Below are positions 53,801 through 64,000 of a stretch of DNA of 64,000 bases, in pieces (position 1 is the first letter of the stretch; each line of letters begins with the position of its first letter). The DNA comes from Galeopsis tetrahit (taxonomy: Eukaryota > Streptophyta > Magnoliopsida > Lamiales > Lamiaceae), in assembly GCA_963675135.1 (NCBI GenBank), contig OY776133.1, forward strand, positions 32,385,994-32,449,993. The letters are read 5' to 3'. The notes under the pieces are model-generated. The model saw only the letters and a list, made by a program, of their open reading frames with translations, did not search any database and was not told the DNA's origin. A program made the translations under genes and the position numbers.

Positions 53801-56800
53801 CGCCGACCTCCGTGCTCGAGGCCTTTGCTACAAATGTCGGGAAACCTACACGCCTACACACGTCTGCTCCCAACAATCCTTGCGCGTGATGGTCGTGTTG
53901 GATGACGACGAGACTCCAGATCTTCAAGAATTACATATGGCCGAACAAGATTTGGACGAACCCCATCCCGACGATCAACGGCATATTCCCCCACAAACTG
54001 AGAACTTCACTATGGAATTGGCGAACGCCACGGCGTACGGCTTCGACGGCCCACACACCCTGAAAGTTTTGGGGCTGATTGGCGATTTTCAAGTGGCCGT
54101 TATGATCGACAGCGGCGCGACTCATTGCTTCGTATCACCAGGAATAGCTTCTCGCCTAGCCCTACAAGTCGACGCCTCGGCAACCCTACCTGTCCGTCTA
54201 GGGGACGGAAATCAAGTCCTCACCGCTGGCCTCTGCAGGAACCTACGCCTAACACTCGCCTCAGTCACCTTCACTATTCCGGCATATGTCTTTCCGGTCA
54301 CTGGTATTGATATTATCTTGGGAGTCTCGTGGTTGGCTACCTTAGGGGATATCCGCGCGAACTGGTCCACCCTAACGATGTCCTTCCTTTATGACAAAAC
54401 GATGGTCACGATACGCGGAATTCCAGGGCTGGAACGTCGTCAAATCCCGTCAGCAGCGTCTCTTAAGTTGACCGATGTCGATCAGTGTTGGCTGGTTTGG
54501 CTTTCGGAAATTCAAAACGTCCCTGCCCCAGATCAGCCCGCCATCCCACACGACGTCCAGCTTTTGTTCGATGAGTTCCCATCAGTTTTCACCCCATCTG
54601 CAACTCTTCCCCCTCACCGATCGTATGACCATCGCATTCCACTAAAGACAGGTGCCGAACCCGTTTCAGTTCGCCCATACCGCTATTCAGCAACCCAAAA
54701 GGACGAGATCGAGAGATTGGTTACCGAAATGCTGGCAACTGGCCTATTCCAACCGAGCACCGGCCCGTATTCAAGTCCCGTGTTACTCGTACACAAGAAA
54801 GACGGCAGCTGGCGGTTTTGTGTTGATTACAGGGAACTAAATAAACGAACGGTTCCGGACAGATATCCCATCCCCATCATTCAGGATCTCCTGGACGAAT
54901 TGCACGGCGCTTCGTGGTTCACTCGCTTGGATCTCCGGGCTGGATACCACCAGATTCGCCTCGCCCCTGACGACGTCCAGAAAACTGGGTTCCGTACGCA
55001 TTCCGGACATTATGAATGGCTGGTTATGCCGTTCGGGTTACAGAATGCACCATCTACTTTTCAGTCGGCTATGAATGAATTGTTTCGTCCCTTTCTCCGA
55101 AAATTCATTTTGGTGTTCTTCGACGATATTTTAATTTACAGCCCCGACTGGAAATCCCACATCACATAGCTGCGAACGGCTCTTTCACTATTGGCCAGGG
55201 CTTCCTTCGTGGTAAATCCAAAGAAATGCGCATGGGCGCGCAAGTCTATCGAATATCTTGGACATATTGTCTCCAAGGACGGTATCCGGATGGACCCAGC
55301 CAAGGTCACGGCCGTCCTCACCTGGCCAGTTCCAAAAACGATCAAGGCCGTCAGAGGGTTTCTCGGATTAACAGGTTATTACCGGCGGTTCATTCGCGGA
55401 TACGGAGCTATCGCACGGCCCTTGACTGATCTGCTCCGCAAAGAGGGTGCCACCAGACTACAATGGAGCTCCCAGGCACAGGCTGCATTTGACACCCTTC
55501 GCCAATTAATCACCACCGCCCCTGTCTTGGCAATTCCAGATCTCTCCAAGGACTTTGTGGTCGAGTGTGACGCGTCGGATCACGGCATTGGAGCGGTACT
55601 CATGCAAGCACACCGACCAGTGGCCTACTACAGCAAAGCAATCGCCAGCCGAACAATGGGTAAATCAACCTACGAAGTCGAACTAATGGCGCTGGCCCTC
55701 GCAATCACCCATTGGCGACAATACTTAGTGGGGCGCCGCTTCACGGTCCGCACCGATCATCGCAGCCTCCGGCACCTCCTACAGCAGGCCATCAGTGCAC
55801 CCGCCCAACAATATTGGGTGGCCAAACTTCTTGGATATGAATTCAACATCGAATACAAGGCGGAAGCATCTAATGCCGCGGCCGACTCCCTATCCCGTCG
55901 TGACACCCCAGCTGCATTGGATGCTATATCTGTGCCGCAATGGGTCGACTGGACTAAACTCCGCGCAGATGTGCGCGCCGACCCTCACTACGCCCCAATT
56001 ATTCAGGCTCTCGCCGACGGGCAGCAACCACCAGGCCCGTACACCCTTACGCGTGGCATGCTGTACTATAAAGACCGCATCGCCATACCCACGGCCCCAG
56101 CATGGACCGAGCGACTATTGCAGGAGTTCCACTCAACACCAATGGGCGGCCACGCAGGCGCCTATAGGACATACAGACGACTGGCCGCGAACGTGTTTTG
56201 GCCGGGCTTAATGAAACATGTTACTTCTTATGTTGCTAAATGTTTGAATTGTCAAAAAGCGAAAACTGATACTCGTTCACCCGCAGGGCTCTTGCAACCA
56301 TTACCGATTCCGGAACGCGTTTGGGAGGACGTGAGCATGGACTTCATTACCGGCTTACCGCGTTCGATGCAGTGGGACGTGATTCTAGTAGTCGTCGACC
56401 GCCTTTCCAAGGCGACGCATTTTCTGGGATTAACCCATCCTTACACAGCGCGAGCAGTTGCTGGGGTCTTTTCCAAGGAAATCGTACGCCTACATGGCGT
56501 TCCTCGCTCCATAGTGTCCGACAGGGACCCTGTTTTCCTCAGCTACTTCTGGAGGGAATTGTTCAAGGCAACGGGTACCAAGCTCCGTATGAGTTCCGCG
56601 TATCACCCGGAATCAGACGGGCAAACGGAAGTCATGAACCGATGTTTGGAAACATATCTTCGGTGTTTCACCTTTGAGCATCCGAAGCAATGGGCCCGCT
56701 GGCTACCATGGGCGGAGTTTTGCTTTAACACTAGTTACCATACAGCAGCAGGCTGCACCCCTTTCGAGGCCGTTTATGGCCGGCCCCCGCCGGCATTAAC

Positions 56801-59025
56801 ACAATTCTTCCGGCTGAGATAAGAGTAAAGGCAGTAGCGGACGAGTTAACGGAGCGAGACACTATTCTGAGGAACTTAAAGTTTCATCTTCAGCGAGCTC
56901 AAGCTCGGATGGTCGCAGCAGCAAACAAGCACCGTCGTGACGTGGAATTCAACATTGGGGATCGCGTCTTCCTCAAATTCAGGCCCTATCGCCAACCATC
57001 GCTTTTCAAGAGGTTAAATGTTAAGCTCGCTCCCAAATTTTTCGGCCCCTTCGAGATTATTGAACGGATTGGGTCCACGGCTTACCGGCTAAAACTACCT
57101 GACAATGCTCGACTCCACCCGGTGTTCCATGTTTCTCAACTTAAGCGGGTCGTGGGAACGGAGGACATCGTTTCGTCATTACCCCCGGAATTGGTTGACG
57201 ACACCCCTGAGTGCTCACCCAGACGGATTTTGCGTTGTCGAGAGATTTGGAGAGGTGGTGATAGAATTTCCCAGTTTTTGATTGCGTGGACTGGACTACC
57301 CGAGGAGGACGCCACATGGGTCGATGAGGTTTATTTCAGAGCGCAGTTCCCTGACTTCGGCCTTGAGGACAAGGCCTTTCTTAAGGAGGAGGGAATTGTT
57401 ACATATAAGCGACGGAAGAAGGTTAATAAGACTTAATGATAGAATAGGTCAAAGTTAGTTGGGAGGCCTAAACATTGTAACCGCCACATATGCATATAAA
57501 TAGGCTGTAACCCATAACAGTTAGGGTATTGATTCATTGTGTAATTTCGGCTTTAAGCTGGGCAGAGTATTCTCTGAGGACTCTTTTGAGTATTACCTTC
57601 TGTTTTCATTCCGTTTCATTCGCGTTTAGCTTCATTCTATTCTTGTTGCTATCATTTTGACTCACACATACACACAAGTTAACTCTTTTCTTTACTTTAT
57701 ACATAAAGGCTTACATAATTACCCCTCAAAACTCTACTCATTATTACACTTTTTTAATTTGCGTGTCCATCTACATGTGAAAGTTATTCCGGGACGGAGG
57801 GAGTAATTTTTTTCAATGAAAAGTAATAATTGTGAACAATTGATGCGTACAACTAGTGTACTAGAGAAGCTCCACTAGGAACATTAATTGGCATTAGAAC
57901 TCATCAATTTAAACAGTGATGAAGTTGGAATTTTGTCACGTAGATGGTCATACACTTGCATTGCCTTCGATAGCTTTCAAAAACATGAACTCCTGGAACC
58001 TCTAGCTGACAACATTCATGTTATATTTTTGTTATCTCTGATTCTCTATTAGACTATTACTAAATTAATTGGATTTAATCTTCACATGACTTTTTGATAT
58101 GTAAATAATGTTTGACCATGTGATTGTAGATTCATCCATAGATTATTTTCCTGGGCGTTTTTTGTGAACATGCGAAAATGAGGCCTTTATTTGCAAAAGG
58201 CAGTTCTTATTTCTTGTTTGACATAGAGAAAAACCACTCGCACTGTTAAGCAATACTATCATCCAATTACTTGAAAATTTTATAGTTTTGCTGGTACTTT
58301 ATAGTTTTTCATTCCATAATGATTCAACACTGTGTTTCACCAATATAAAATCTTAAATGTAGAGCATAGACATGTAAAGCATAATAAGAAGTAAAATGTA
58401 TTGATTACTCCGTTACTTGATACGTTGATCTGAATTTGACACCATATGATTATTTCAGGTCCAGATGACATGCCGGCACATATCAAGTCCTCGATGTTCG
58501 GCTGCTCCCTCACGTATGAATTTTGAAAATTGTGTGTGTTTTAAATAATTTATTGGTTTATAACAGTTGGCAAAATTGATTAACAATGACTCTGATGTCC
58601 TACTTATGCAGAATACCCATCACAGATGGAAAACTAAACATGGGTACTTGGCAGGTATTTTATGGAAATGATTTCTTCACTCAATACCTAAAGAATGAAT
58701 ATAAAATGCAAATTGATTAAGCTTTTGCTGAAGTGGCATGGTCTTTGATCTTTCAATAAAATACAACTTTAGCATCACCAGATCTTGCTATGAACACTCC
58801 AAAATGCTTAGTAACATTGAATTGCTGGATGTGTTTGATGTACGGGTTTTTAACCACGGTGGAATAGATTTTACTCATATCAAGATTGGTCCCAAGTATC
58901 AGACATCAGCACATTAGGCATCGGAAATAACAATCTCCATTTCATTGTTTCAGGGAATATGGCTATGTGAGCACCGCGATGCTGCTACTCCACGCAGAGT
59001 TGTGATCACGCTTAATGGGATGTAA
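50886..59025 (+). CDS. YjbQ/UPF0047 family protein, likely plastid-targeted
   Basis: Seven exons: 50886-51149, 51708-51768, 51885-51979, 52063-52096, 58459-58513, 58612-58654 and 58954-59025. All have GT-AG sites in matching phase, and they give 207 residues. The first 60 or so residues are rich in Ser, Thr and Arg like a plastid transit peptide. An internal Met (MAAAAPSS) could start a cytosolic form. The conserved fold runs from KWAQKTVVIPAQRRGCHLIT through FLQHTSASLTVNENYDSDVR, GRSAPWKHTMEGPDDMPAHIKSS and MFGCSLTIPI to NMGTWQGIWLCEHRD and the end. The conserved His residues of HTSASL, DMPAH and CEHR are present. Bacterial YjbQ has thiamine-phosphate synthase activity; the plant role is unclear. 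Intron 4 is 6362 bp because it holds a gypsy element inside a MITE. Confidence 0.9.
52536..52793 (+). repeat. 5' LTR of the gypsy element
   Basis: tgttacatataagcg ... ttgttgctatca. TATA box tataaata at 52634-52641. Identical by eye to 57397-57654. Confidence 0.95.
52795..52812 (+). promoter_or_regulatory. putative primer binding site of the gypsy element
   Basis: ttggtccgaccttgccgg follows the LTR after one base. It is not the usual Met-tRNA sequence. I cannot name the tRNA. Confidence 0.4.
52818..57436 (+). pseudogene. gypsy polyprotein (Gag-PR-RT-RH-IN-chromodomain), two breaks
   Basis: ATG 52818. The gag capsid domain (PTLKFDLPTFSGDDPSAWLARADQFF) is followed by one knuckle (CYKCRETYTPTHVC) and protease (VMIDSGATHCFVS, 54103). 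Then come reverse transcriptase (LLVHKKDGSWRFCVDYRELN ... FFDDILIYS) and RNase H (VECDASDHGIGAVL, TDHRSL). Integrase follows with HHCC (GGHAGAYRTY ... CLNCQKAK) and the DDE core (SMDFITGLP, VSDRDPVF, ESDGQTEVMNR). It ends in a chromodomain-like tail (QFLIAWTGLPEEDATWVDEV). TAG at 55167-55169 falls just after the RT catalytic site in the same frame. A 1-bp loss near 56810 shifts the frame in the integrase C-terminal part. The last 13 codons lie inside the 3' LTR. Confidence 0.9.
57397..57654 (+). repeat. 3' LTR of the gypsy element
   Basis: Preceded by a purine tract (aaggaggagggaat). It contains the polyprotein stop at 57434-57436. Confidence 0.95.
57807..58458 (+). other. remaining intron 4 sequence
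   Basis: AT-rich intron between the MITE and exon 5. No gene or element recognised. Confidence 0.6.
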
Positions 59026-59344
59026 GCCATTGCTTAATGATGTTAAACATCTACTACTGTTTTCCTTGTTTGTAATAAGGGAGTGTTTGGAAATGATTGT
59101 GCTTTCGGAGATGTTGTTTCATAAGGGAGTGTTTAGTAAATCAAAAGTAGGTGGTGTTTGAAAATAATTACATTACTTTTCAAGTAACAAACAATTTCAA
59201 GAATCAAAACTTGATACAGTGTATAGCAACCAGCTTTAAAAATAATTACATAATCAGTTAAAGTTTGTTTTGGAGACACCCTCGATACTACATTCCTCTT
59301 TTTTTAAATTCTCTGAGATGTGATTCAATTTTTTGCTCAAATAG

Positions 59345-59928
59345 TGCTCCCTCCATCCTCTACTTAATGACTCATTTTGCCATTTTTTACATCCCTTACT
59401 TAATGACTCATACTTAAAATAGTAAATAGACATGTTAATTATCCCCTCAAAACATTACAATGTTACATCAAATGTTACTACTTTATTACACTAAAAAGTA
59501 ACGTTATAAAACGTTATTAAGTACTCCCTCCGTCCCACAATTACTTTCACACTTTCCTTTTCGGGACGTCCCACAATAACTTTCACACCCTTAAAATGGA
59601 AAACTCTCTATAAACTACACCCTCACAATATCCTCAATTTTACACAAATGCCATTATTTTTTCTCCACACATACATAAAAGTCAACTCTTTTATTTACTT
59701 TATACATAAAGTTTTACAAAATTACCCCTCAAAACTCCACTCATTATTACACTTTTTTAATATCCGTGCCCATCTACCTATGAAAGTAATCCTGGGACGG
59801 AGGGAGTATTATTTATAAAGTTGAAAAGTCTTTACTGCGTTCATTTTATCTCTCATAATACAAATAAACAATTTATACATTAAAACTCGTGCTCAAAAGT
59901 TATGGATTCTTAAGGAATGGAGAGAGCA
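59345..59928. mobile_element. outer MITE, interrupted by another MITE
   Basis: Ends are inverted: tgctccctccatcc on the left and, reversed, tgctctctccattcc on the right. The interior has two copies of acttaatgactcat. A 283-bp Stowaway-like MITE sits inside it. Confidence 0.6.
59524..59806. mobile_element. Stowaway-like MITE, intact
   Basis: 283 bp, ctccctccgtccc ... gggacggagggag with TA duplications (59522-59523, 59807-59808). It is the best-preserved member of the family seen in this window. Confidence 0.88.
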
Positions 59929-60752
59929 TTTTAATCCATAGATATTACATACTAATAATTTGACATATATCTTTAAGTTCATGAGTTATCTAGTATCTAA
60001 CATTATGCAAGAGTTTTTGTCTTCTAACGTAGCTTATTTTTACTGTTAAAAATTTTGTTTCATTTTAATTAATCTTGGAAGAAATTTATAATTTTGGCCT
60101 TTAAGACTTGTATATTATCATCAACGAAAGTGATAAGCTCCTAGTTATATAGATTCCATGTTATACCAATTATTATTGCTATTATTATTTATAATTGTTG
60201 ATTTATAAACTAATACACTTGTGTACACCCAATTACTTGGTGCAATTGAGTGTTGAGTCACAATTTTAATTTAGTCAAAAATTCAATTGGACAATTGGAG
60301 ATATATCTAAAACACTTAAAATCCAATAACATGATATATAAACTCAATTGCATACTAAGAATGTGTCAGCTACTAATCATTCGACTTCCATCTACATTCT
60401 ACACAATGGGACATGTGTTTATCAAACAAACACAAGAAACGTATCTACTAATTACGCAATGGCAATATACATGTAATTAACTTTGAATAATAAAATGATT
60501 TGTGAAATGACAAATGAGAGAGAGAGATGTGAGAATAGAGAGCAATTTATACTAGAACAAGAATGCAAGCATTTATCACAATTTCTATCTCTCAATCTTG
60601 GATAAATACATAAAAACATACCACATTGAATATGGTAGCACAAAATTTATACATCTCTATACACAAACAATCAACCACAATCATAATTGAAGAATGGTCT
60701 ACATACACTACTACTTGATCACTCCAACACAATTCAAATTTCAAATTTTCAT

Positions 60753-63662
60753 TCAACCACGCTTTGCGTCTTTGTGAACACCAGGTGGTGCAGTTGGCAT
60801 TGGAAAGTTGTTGAACTCAGCCCCAGCGAACTGCGGGGCCTCCACATACGGGCTCTGAAACGTTCAAAAGTTACCTCACAATCTTATTATAACAAACACA
60901 GATGAGCAAATTTACTTGAACTCCAGAGTAATATAAAATATGATTATTTCCTCTAATTCTTTTTTCTTTCTTTTTTTGGTCGAGGGACCAGTTCTAACAA
61001 GGTCGCAGTCTCGCAGACAGCAATGTTCACTGCCCAGACTAGGGCCAGTTTTAGAAAAGAGTTTTGACCCTTCATCTTGGGGTCAGGTGTTTCATTTTAT
61101 GGCAAATGTTATTTTTCTCCCATTATTTACAACCACTTTGATTATAGTCCTCCAACTTTTTCGACTTTGAAATTCGTCCGTCAACTATACCAAATTCAAC
61201 TTTTTGGTTCTTTTACTGGCTGTAACAGGTAAAGGACCAAAAAATTGAATTTGATAAAGCTTAGAGACGAATTTCAAAATCAATAAAGTCGAAGGACAAA
61301 AAATCAAATGGGTATAAGTTAAAGGACTAAAAAAGCATTTGTCCTTCATTTTATTATATATATTTGTTGGGGAATTTTGGTGGGTGGGTGGGTGGGGGAG
61401 CTATACCTGTGCTACAGATGCATTATGAGATCCCTCTTCATTGTTTAAGGATCTTGTAGATGTGGTCGTCTGAGCATTGCTATTACTTGCTTCACTTCCA
61501 TTCAATTTGCGGGTTGGATCAGTTGGCATGCTCTCATGGTCATTTCCATTAACTGATTTCACCCTCTGAAAAATAAGAGAAATTTGAAGCAAAAACCATT
61601 TTCACATGCAACATAAATGCATTACAAGAAAATATTAGTTAGGATTTGAAACATTTATTATTTTTACCTGGAAAATTTTTCCGAGAGTTTTCAAACCCCT
61701 TGCACGCATGCGGAGCTCCTCTTTCTTTGCAGTGTTGTCGTGTAGAACCTGAGGAGAGCATGAATAATAACAATCAAAGAAATATTAAAGTGAAACAACA
61801 AAAGCCAACAGTTTAAAAGCAGCAACTCCTGGCCAACCATCTGACAAACACGAGAAAGGGTGGCTTCAATATCAGCCACATTCAGCTTCCAAAGGGAGTC
61901 AATCATCACTTTCTTGTGGGACTGCATGTACGCCTCAAGTTCTTCCTCGGTGTAATTTCCTTCAGCACTGAGCTGTTTTTTCATGTCTTCTTGCAGCTGA
62001 ATTAAGGCAATTGCACCTGAGGCAACACCAGATATGACGTTGTCCAATGAGTATAGTAGGAAAAACCATTGACCACAATAACCTAATTTTTTTATAGAAG
62101 TAAGGAATCATTACAGTCGCACTCTTCCCTCACACTTTAATATACAAAAGTTTCTACTCCTTATCAGACCAAGCATATCTTGCGGTTAGGACTTTGACGG
62201 TTTTGATGCAAACAATACATTCTTTAAAAAAATTATATTTTCTCTGACTAATTGACTAGTTACAACTTAAGACCGGATGCAAATGCATATCAAACAGACA
62301 AAATATAATAGATTAATATCTTTAAATTAAATAAAAATGGTAATTTGTCATTTGAAACAAGAATATTAGCCACTGAAGGCTGTTGGCTGGCTCCGCCAAA
62401 ACAACTGCATTATACTGTGCTTATGCTGTAGGATCTCCTTTACATTGTAGTAACTTGTAAGTTAAAAGTAAGTCCAGCAGATTTAAAAAAGAGAGTTAAA
62501 AGGCTGCATTGAAGTAAAGAAGGATAAGGAAAACAGGAGGAAAATATCACCTTTTAAAATCTTTCTAAAGCTTGGGGAAACCCTTCTCACTGAGAATACA
62601 ATCTCTCCTAGAAGGCTAGAAGAAAGTGAACAAAAATCCTAGTTAAAATTGCACAACTTGCAGGACTGAACGCTCCTATGAATTGTGTGAATTGGGTGAA
62701 CTATATTTGTGAATTCTTTGATATGTTGAAGCCATGTTGCATAAGGATTTCACTTAAATAATTGTGATTCATGGCCAATTTTATGTCCAGAAAAGGAATA
62801 AGGGTGTGTTGGCACTTGGCATCACTAGTGAATAGGGAGAATCACTTCTCAAATCTCAAAGCTATGAAGGAGTTTGCAAACACCCCTTAACTGATTTAAA
62901 ATAGAATCATAAGGAAAACCAAATTTGTAATGCTTATTCACATGAGTAAGCTTGACAATATAAAAAATTTATAAATATTTTTCCAGGTCAACTCTTTTTC
63001 CCAGTACTATCATTATCTAAAAAATTTTCATTTGAGATACCTTTTTCCTCACTGACTGGAGGCTTTGCACGATAAATGAGAAAGTGGTTGATGGTTGTTC
63101 TTTACATCCTCAAGTTCTTATATTCTACGACTTCAGTCGTCATTACATAGTTGAATTGACAAGTATTAAGAAATTATAAAAGAGATTGCAAGATCCTGGT
63201 GATGTTTGTTTTGGGTTTTAAAAACCAGAATTTGGATTTTGAAATCTAGAACTGCTTTTACTTTGGGTTTAAAATCTGTTTTTCAAAAACCCAATACTAC
63301 ACCCATACAAATAACCTATAACTTGATCATTACAATCACATACAACAATAATATTATAATACAACATCATCCACTCGTTCACATTGATTTGACAAAAAAT
63401 TAAATCCCACCCTATTAAGATTAGAAAACACAAGCAGTGTTCAATTCAAAAGGAAGACCAAACAAAACCAACTTTTTGTAAAACCAGCAAAACTAAAACT
63501 AACCTGTTGCAGCTGTTACTTGGGATTTAATAAAGTGTCCTTTATTTCGGAACCACTCAGCAACAAATGGTACACCCAAGTACATCACCTTCTTTCCTAG
63601 CTCTTTTGCTGCCTGCCTTGAATATATATAGCCAATAGTATTCAGCATATCCACGCCATAAG
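60753..63662 (-). CDS. DnaJ (Hsp40) co-chaperone with X-domain, C-terminal part
   Basis: Exons on the minus strand: 63662-63504, 62016-61838, 61748-61668, 61565-61407 and 60854-60753, all GT-AG and in phase. The N-terminal J domain lies beyond the window, since the first visible exon opens in mid codon. The visible part is the DnaJ X domain: AYGVDMLNTIGYIYSRQAAKEL, FVAEWFRNKGHFIKSQVTAATG, AIALIQLQEDMKKQL, LWKLNVADIEATLSRVCQM, EELRMRARGLKTLGKIFQRVKS. A Ser/Asn-rich stretch and a tail (FPMPTAPPGVHKD, then stop TGA 60753-60755) follow. It resembles Arabidopsis DnaJ-10-type proteins, which assist Hsp70. The substrate is unknown. The last intron (61406-60855) holds a foldback element. Confidence 0.88.
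61101..61344. mobile_element. foldback MITE in the last DnaJ intron
   Basis: 244 bp that are nearly one long inverted repeat. The left arm (ggcaaatg ... gactttgaaattcgtc ... ttttggttcttttac) pairs with the right arm (gtaaaggaccaaaaa ... gacgaatttcaaaatc ... catttgtcc). It is flanked by perfect 10-bp duplications ttcattttat (61091-61100, 61345-61354). The duplication length suggests Mutator-type mobilisation. Confidence 0.8.
61378..61398. repeat. (GGTG)n microsatellite
   Basis: Imperfect tggg/ggtg run of about 21 bp in the intron near the acceptor side of the DnaJ exon at 61407. Confidence 0.7.
62017..63503 (-). other. large intron of the DnaJ gene
   Basis: A 1487-bp AT-rich intron. I recognised no element or ORF with a domain in it. 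Confidence 0.6.
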
Positions 63663-64000
63663 CTGTGATAGAACATTGAATCATTAATACAAGGAGTTGA
63701 ACAATATAATAGAGTGAAAGAAAAACAATAGACTAAGAAAATGCAACTTTGATATTTTCAGATGACAAAGCAACGAATAATCTGTTAGAAAGCTTTGTAC
63801 CCTTGCAACCATCACATTAGAGAATATTATGTGCTTCGAATAAAGAATAAGCCTTCAAATACTCACACTGCGTGAAGGAATTACAACTTCTTAAAGCTTG
63901 TTAGTTGTTGCAATCAGGTTATTTGAGAAACACATAGATGAAACTGTCTGGACATTAACGTAAGTAGCTTGATGTTTGTTTAGGAGTTGACTCAAAAACT
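63663..64000 (-). other. upstream intron of the DnaJ gene, running off the window
   Basis: The acceptor at 63663-63665 (cacag) precedes the first visible exon. No exon is recognised between here and the window end. Confidence 0.5.

Larger units (their letters stand above)
52536..57654 (+). mobile_element. Ty3/gypsy chromovirus, recent insertion in intron 4 of the YjbQ gene
   Basis: 5119 bp with identical 258-bp LTRs and a 5-bp target duplication ttttg (52531-52535, 57655-57659). Order gag-PR-RT-RH-IN-chromodomain. Short LTRs and compact size suggest the Reina group of chromoviruses. It is GC-richer than its surroundings and lies in the same direction as the host gene. The polyprotein has two lesions. 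Confidence 0.93.
52397..57804. mobile_element. Stowaway-like MITE split by the gypsy element
   Basis: Left part 52397-52535, right part 57660-57804. It starts ctccctccgtcc and ends gggacggagggag, with TA outside (52395-52396, 57805-57806). Without the gypsy insert and its duplication it would be 284 bp, and it aligns with 59524-59806. Confidence 0.85.
59026..60752. other. convergent intergenic region between the YjbQ and DnaJ genes
   Basis: Contains two nested MITEs (59345-59928) and AT-rich 3' flanks of both genes. No further gene was found. Confidence 0.6.

Noticed and set aside
60250..60480. Small gene between the YjbQ and DnaJ genes
   Set aside because: AT-rich frame without domain or splice support. 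It is probably 3' flank of the convergent genes.

Overview
This window is nuclear DNA of a flowering plant, most likely a eudicot. The support is GT-AG introns, CT-rich plant-type leaders, F-box/FBA genes, a MuDR-type transposase, Stowaway-like MITEs, a tRNA-derived SINE and large Sirevirus-like Ty1/copia retrotransposons. I cannot name the species. About 60% of the window is mobile DNA. I found no bacterial features, CRISPR arrays or functional tRNA/rRNA genes.

Layout. (1) 1-1280: AT-rich sequence with a small degenerate repeat. (2) 1413-4011: a MuDR/MULE transposase gene with one intron and a frameshift. (3) 4450-7183: two divergent, paralogous F-box/FBA genes, both shifted at homopolymer runs. 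(4) 7784-19900: element 1, a minus-strand Sirevirus-like copia element that has lost its 5' LTR and gag N-terminus. It carries a 16-bp-flanked SINE. (5) 19901-34471: element 2, a 14.6-kb plus-strand copia element with both LTRs, PBS, PPT, gag, pol and two further ORFs, all open. (6) 34472-44395: element 3, another minus-strand copia element. Its 3' end is missing and its gag is split by a 1968-bp Pack-MULE with a 9-bp target duplication. That MULE carries a protein-kinase fragment and a second copy of the same SINE. (7) 44501-48993: a Ulp1-like gene of about twelve exons whose 3' end is cut off by the LTR of element 3. (8) 50886-59025: a seven-exon YjbQ/UPF0047 gene, apparently complete. Its fourth intron has grown to 6.4 kb because a Ty3/gypsy chromovirus (52536-57654, two identical 258-bp LTRs, 5-bp target duplication) jumped into a MITE already there. 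(9) 60753-63662: the 3' part of a DnaJ/X-domain co-chaperone gene on the minus strand, with a foldback MITE in its last intron.

Host genes that look usable are the YjbQ-like gene and the DnaJ gene. The F-box pair and the Ulp1-like gene each need a one- or two-base change in a homopolymer run to be read through, so they are either decaying genes or assembly errors. The most informative structures are the nested insertions, which give a relative order of events; the discordant flanks of element 2, which suggest recombination between two insertions; and the third and fourth ORFs of elements 1 and 2, which are preceded by leaders that look like plant gene promoters and 5' UTRs.
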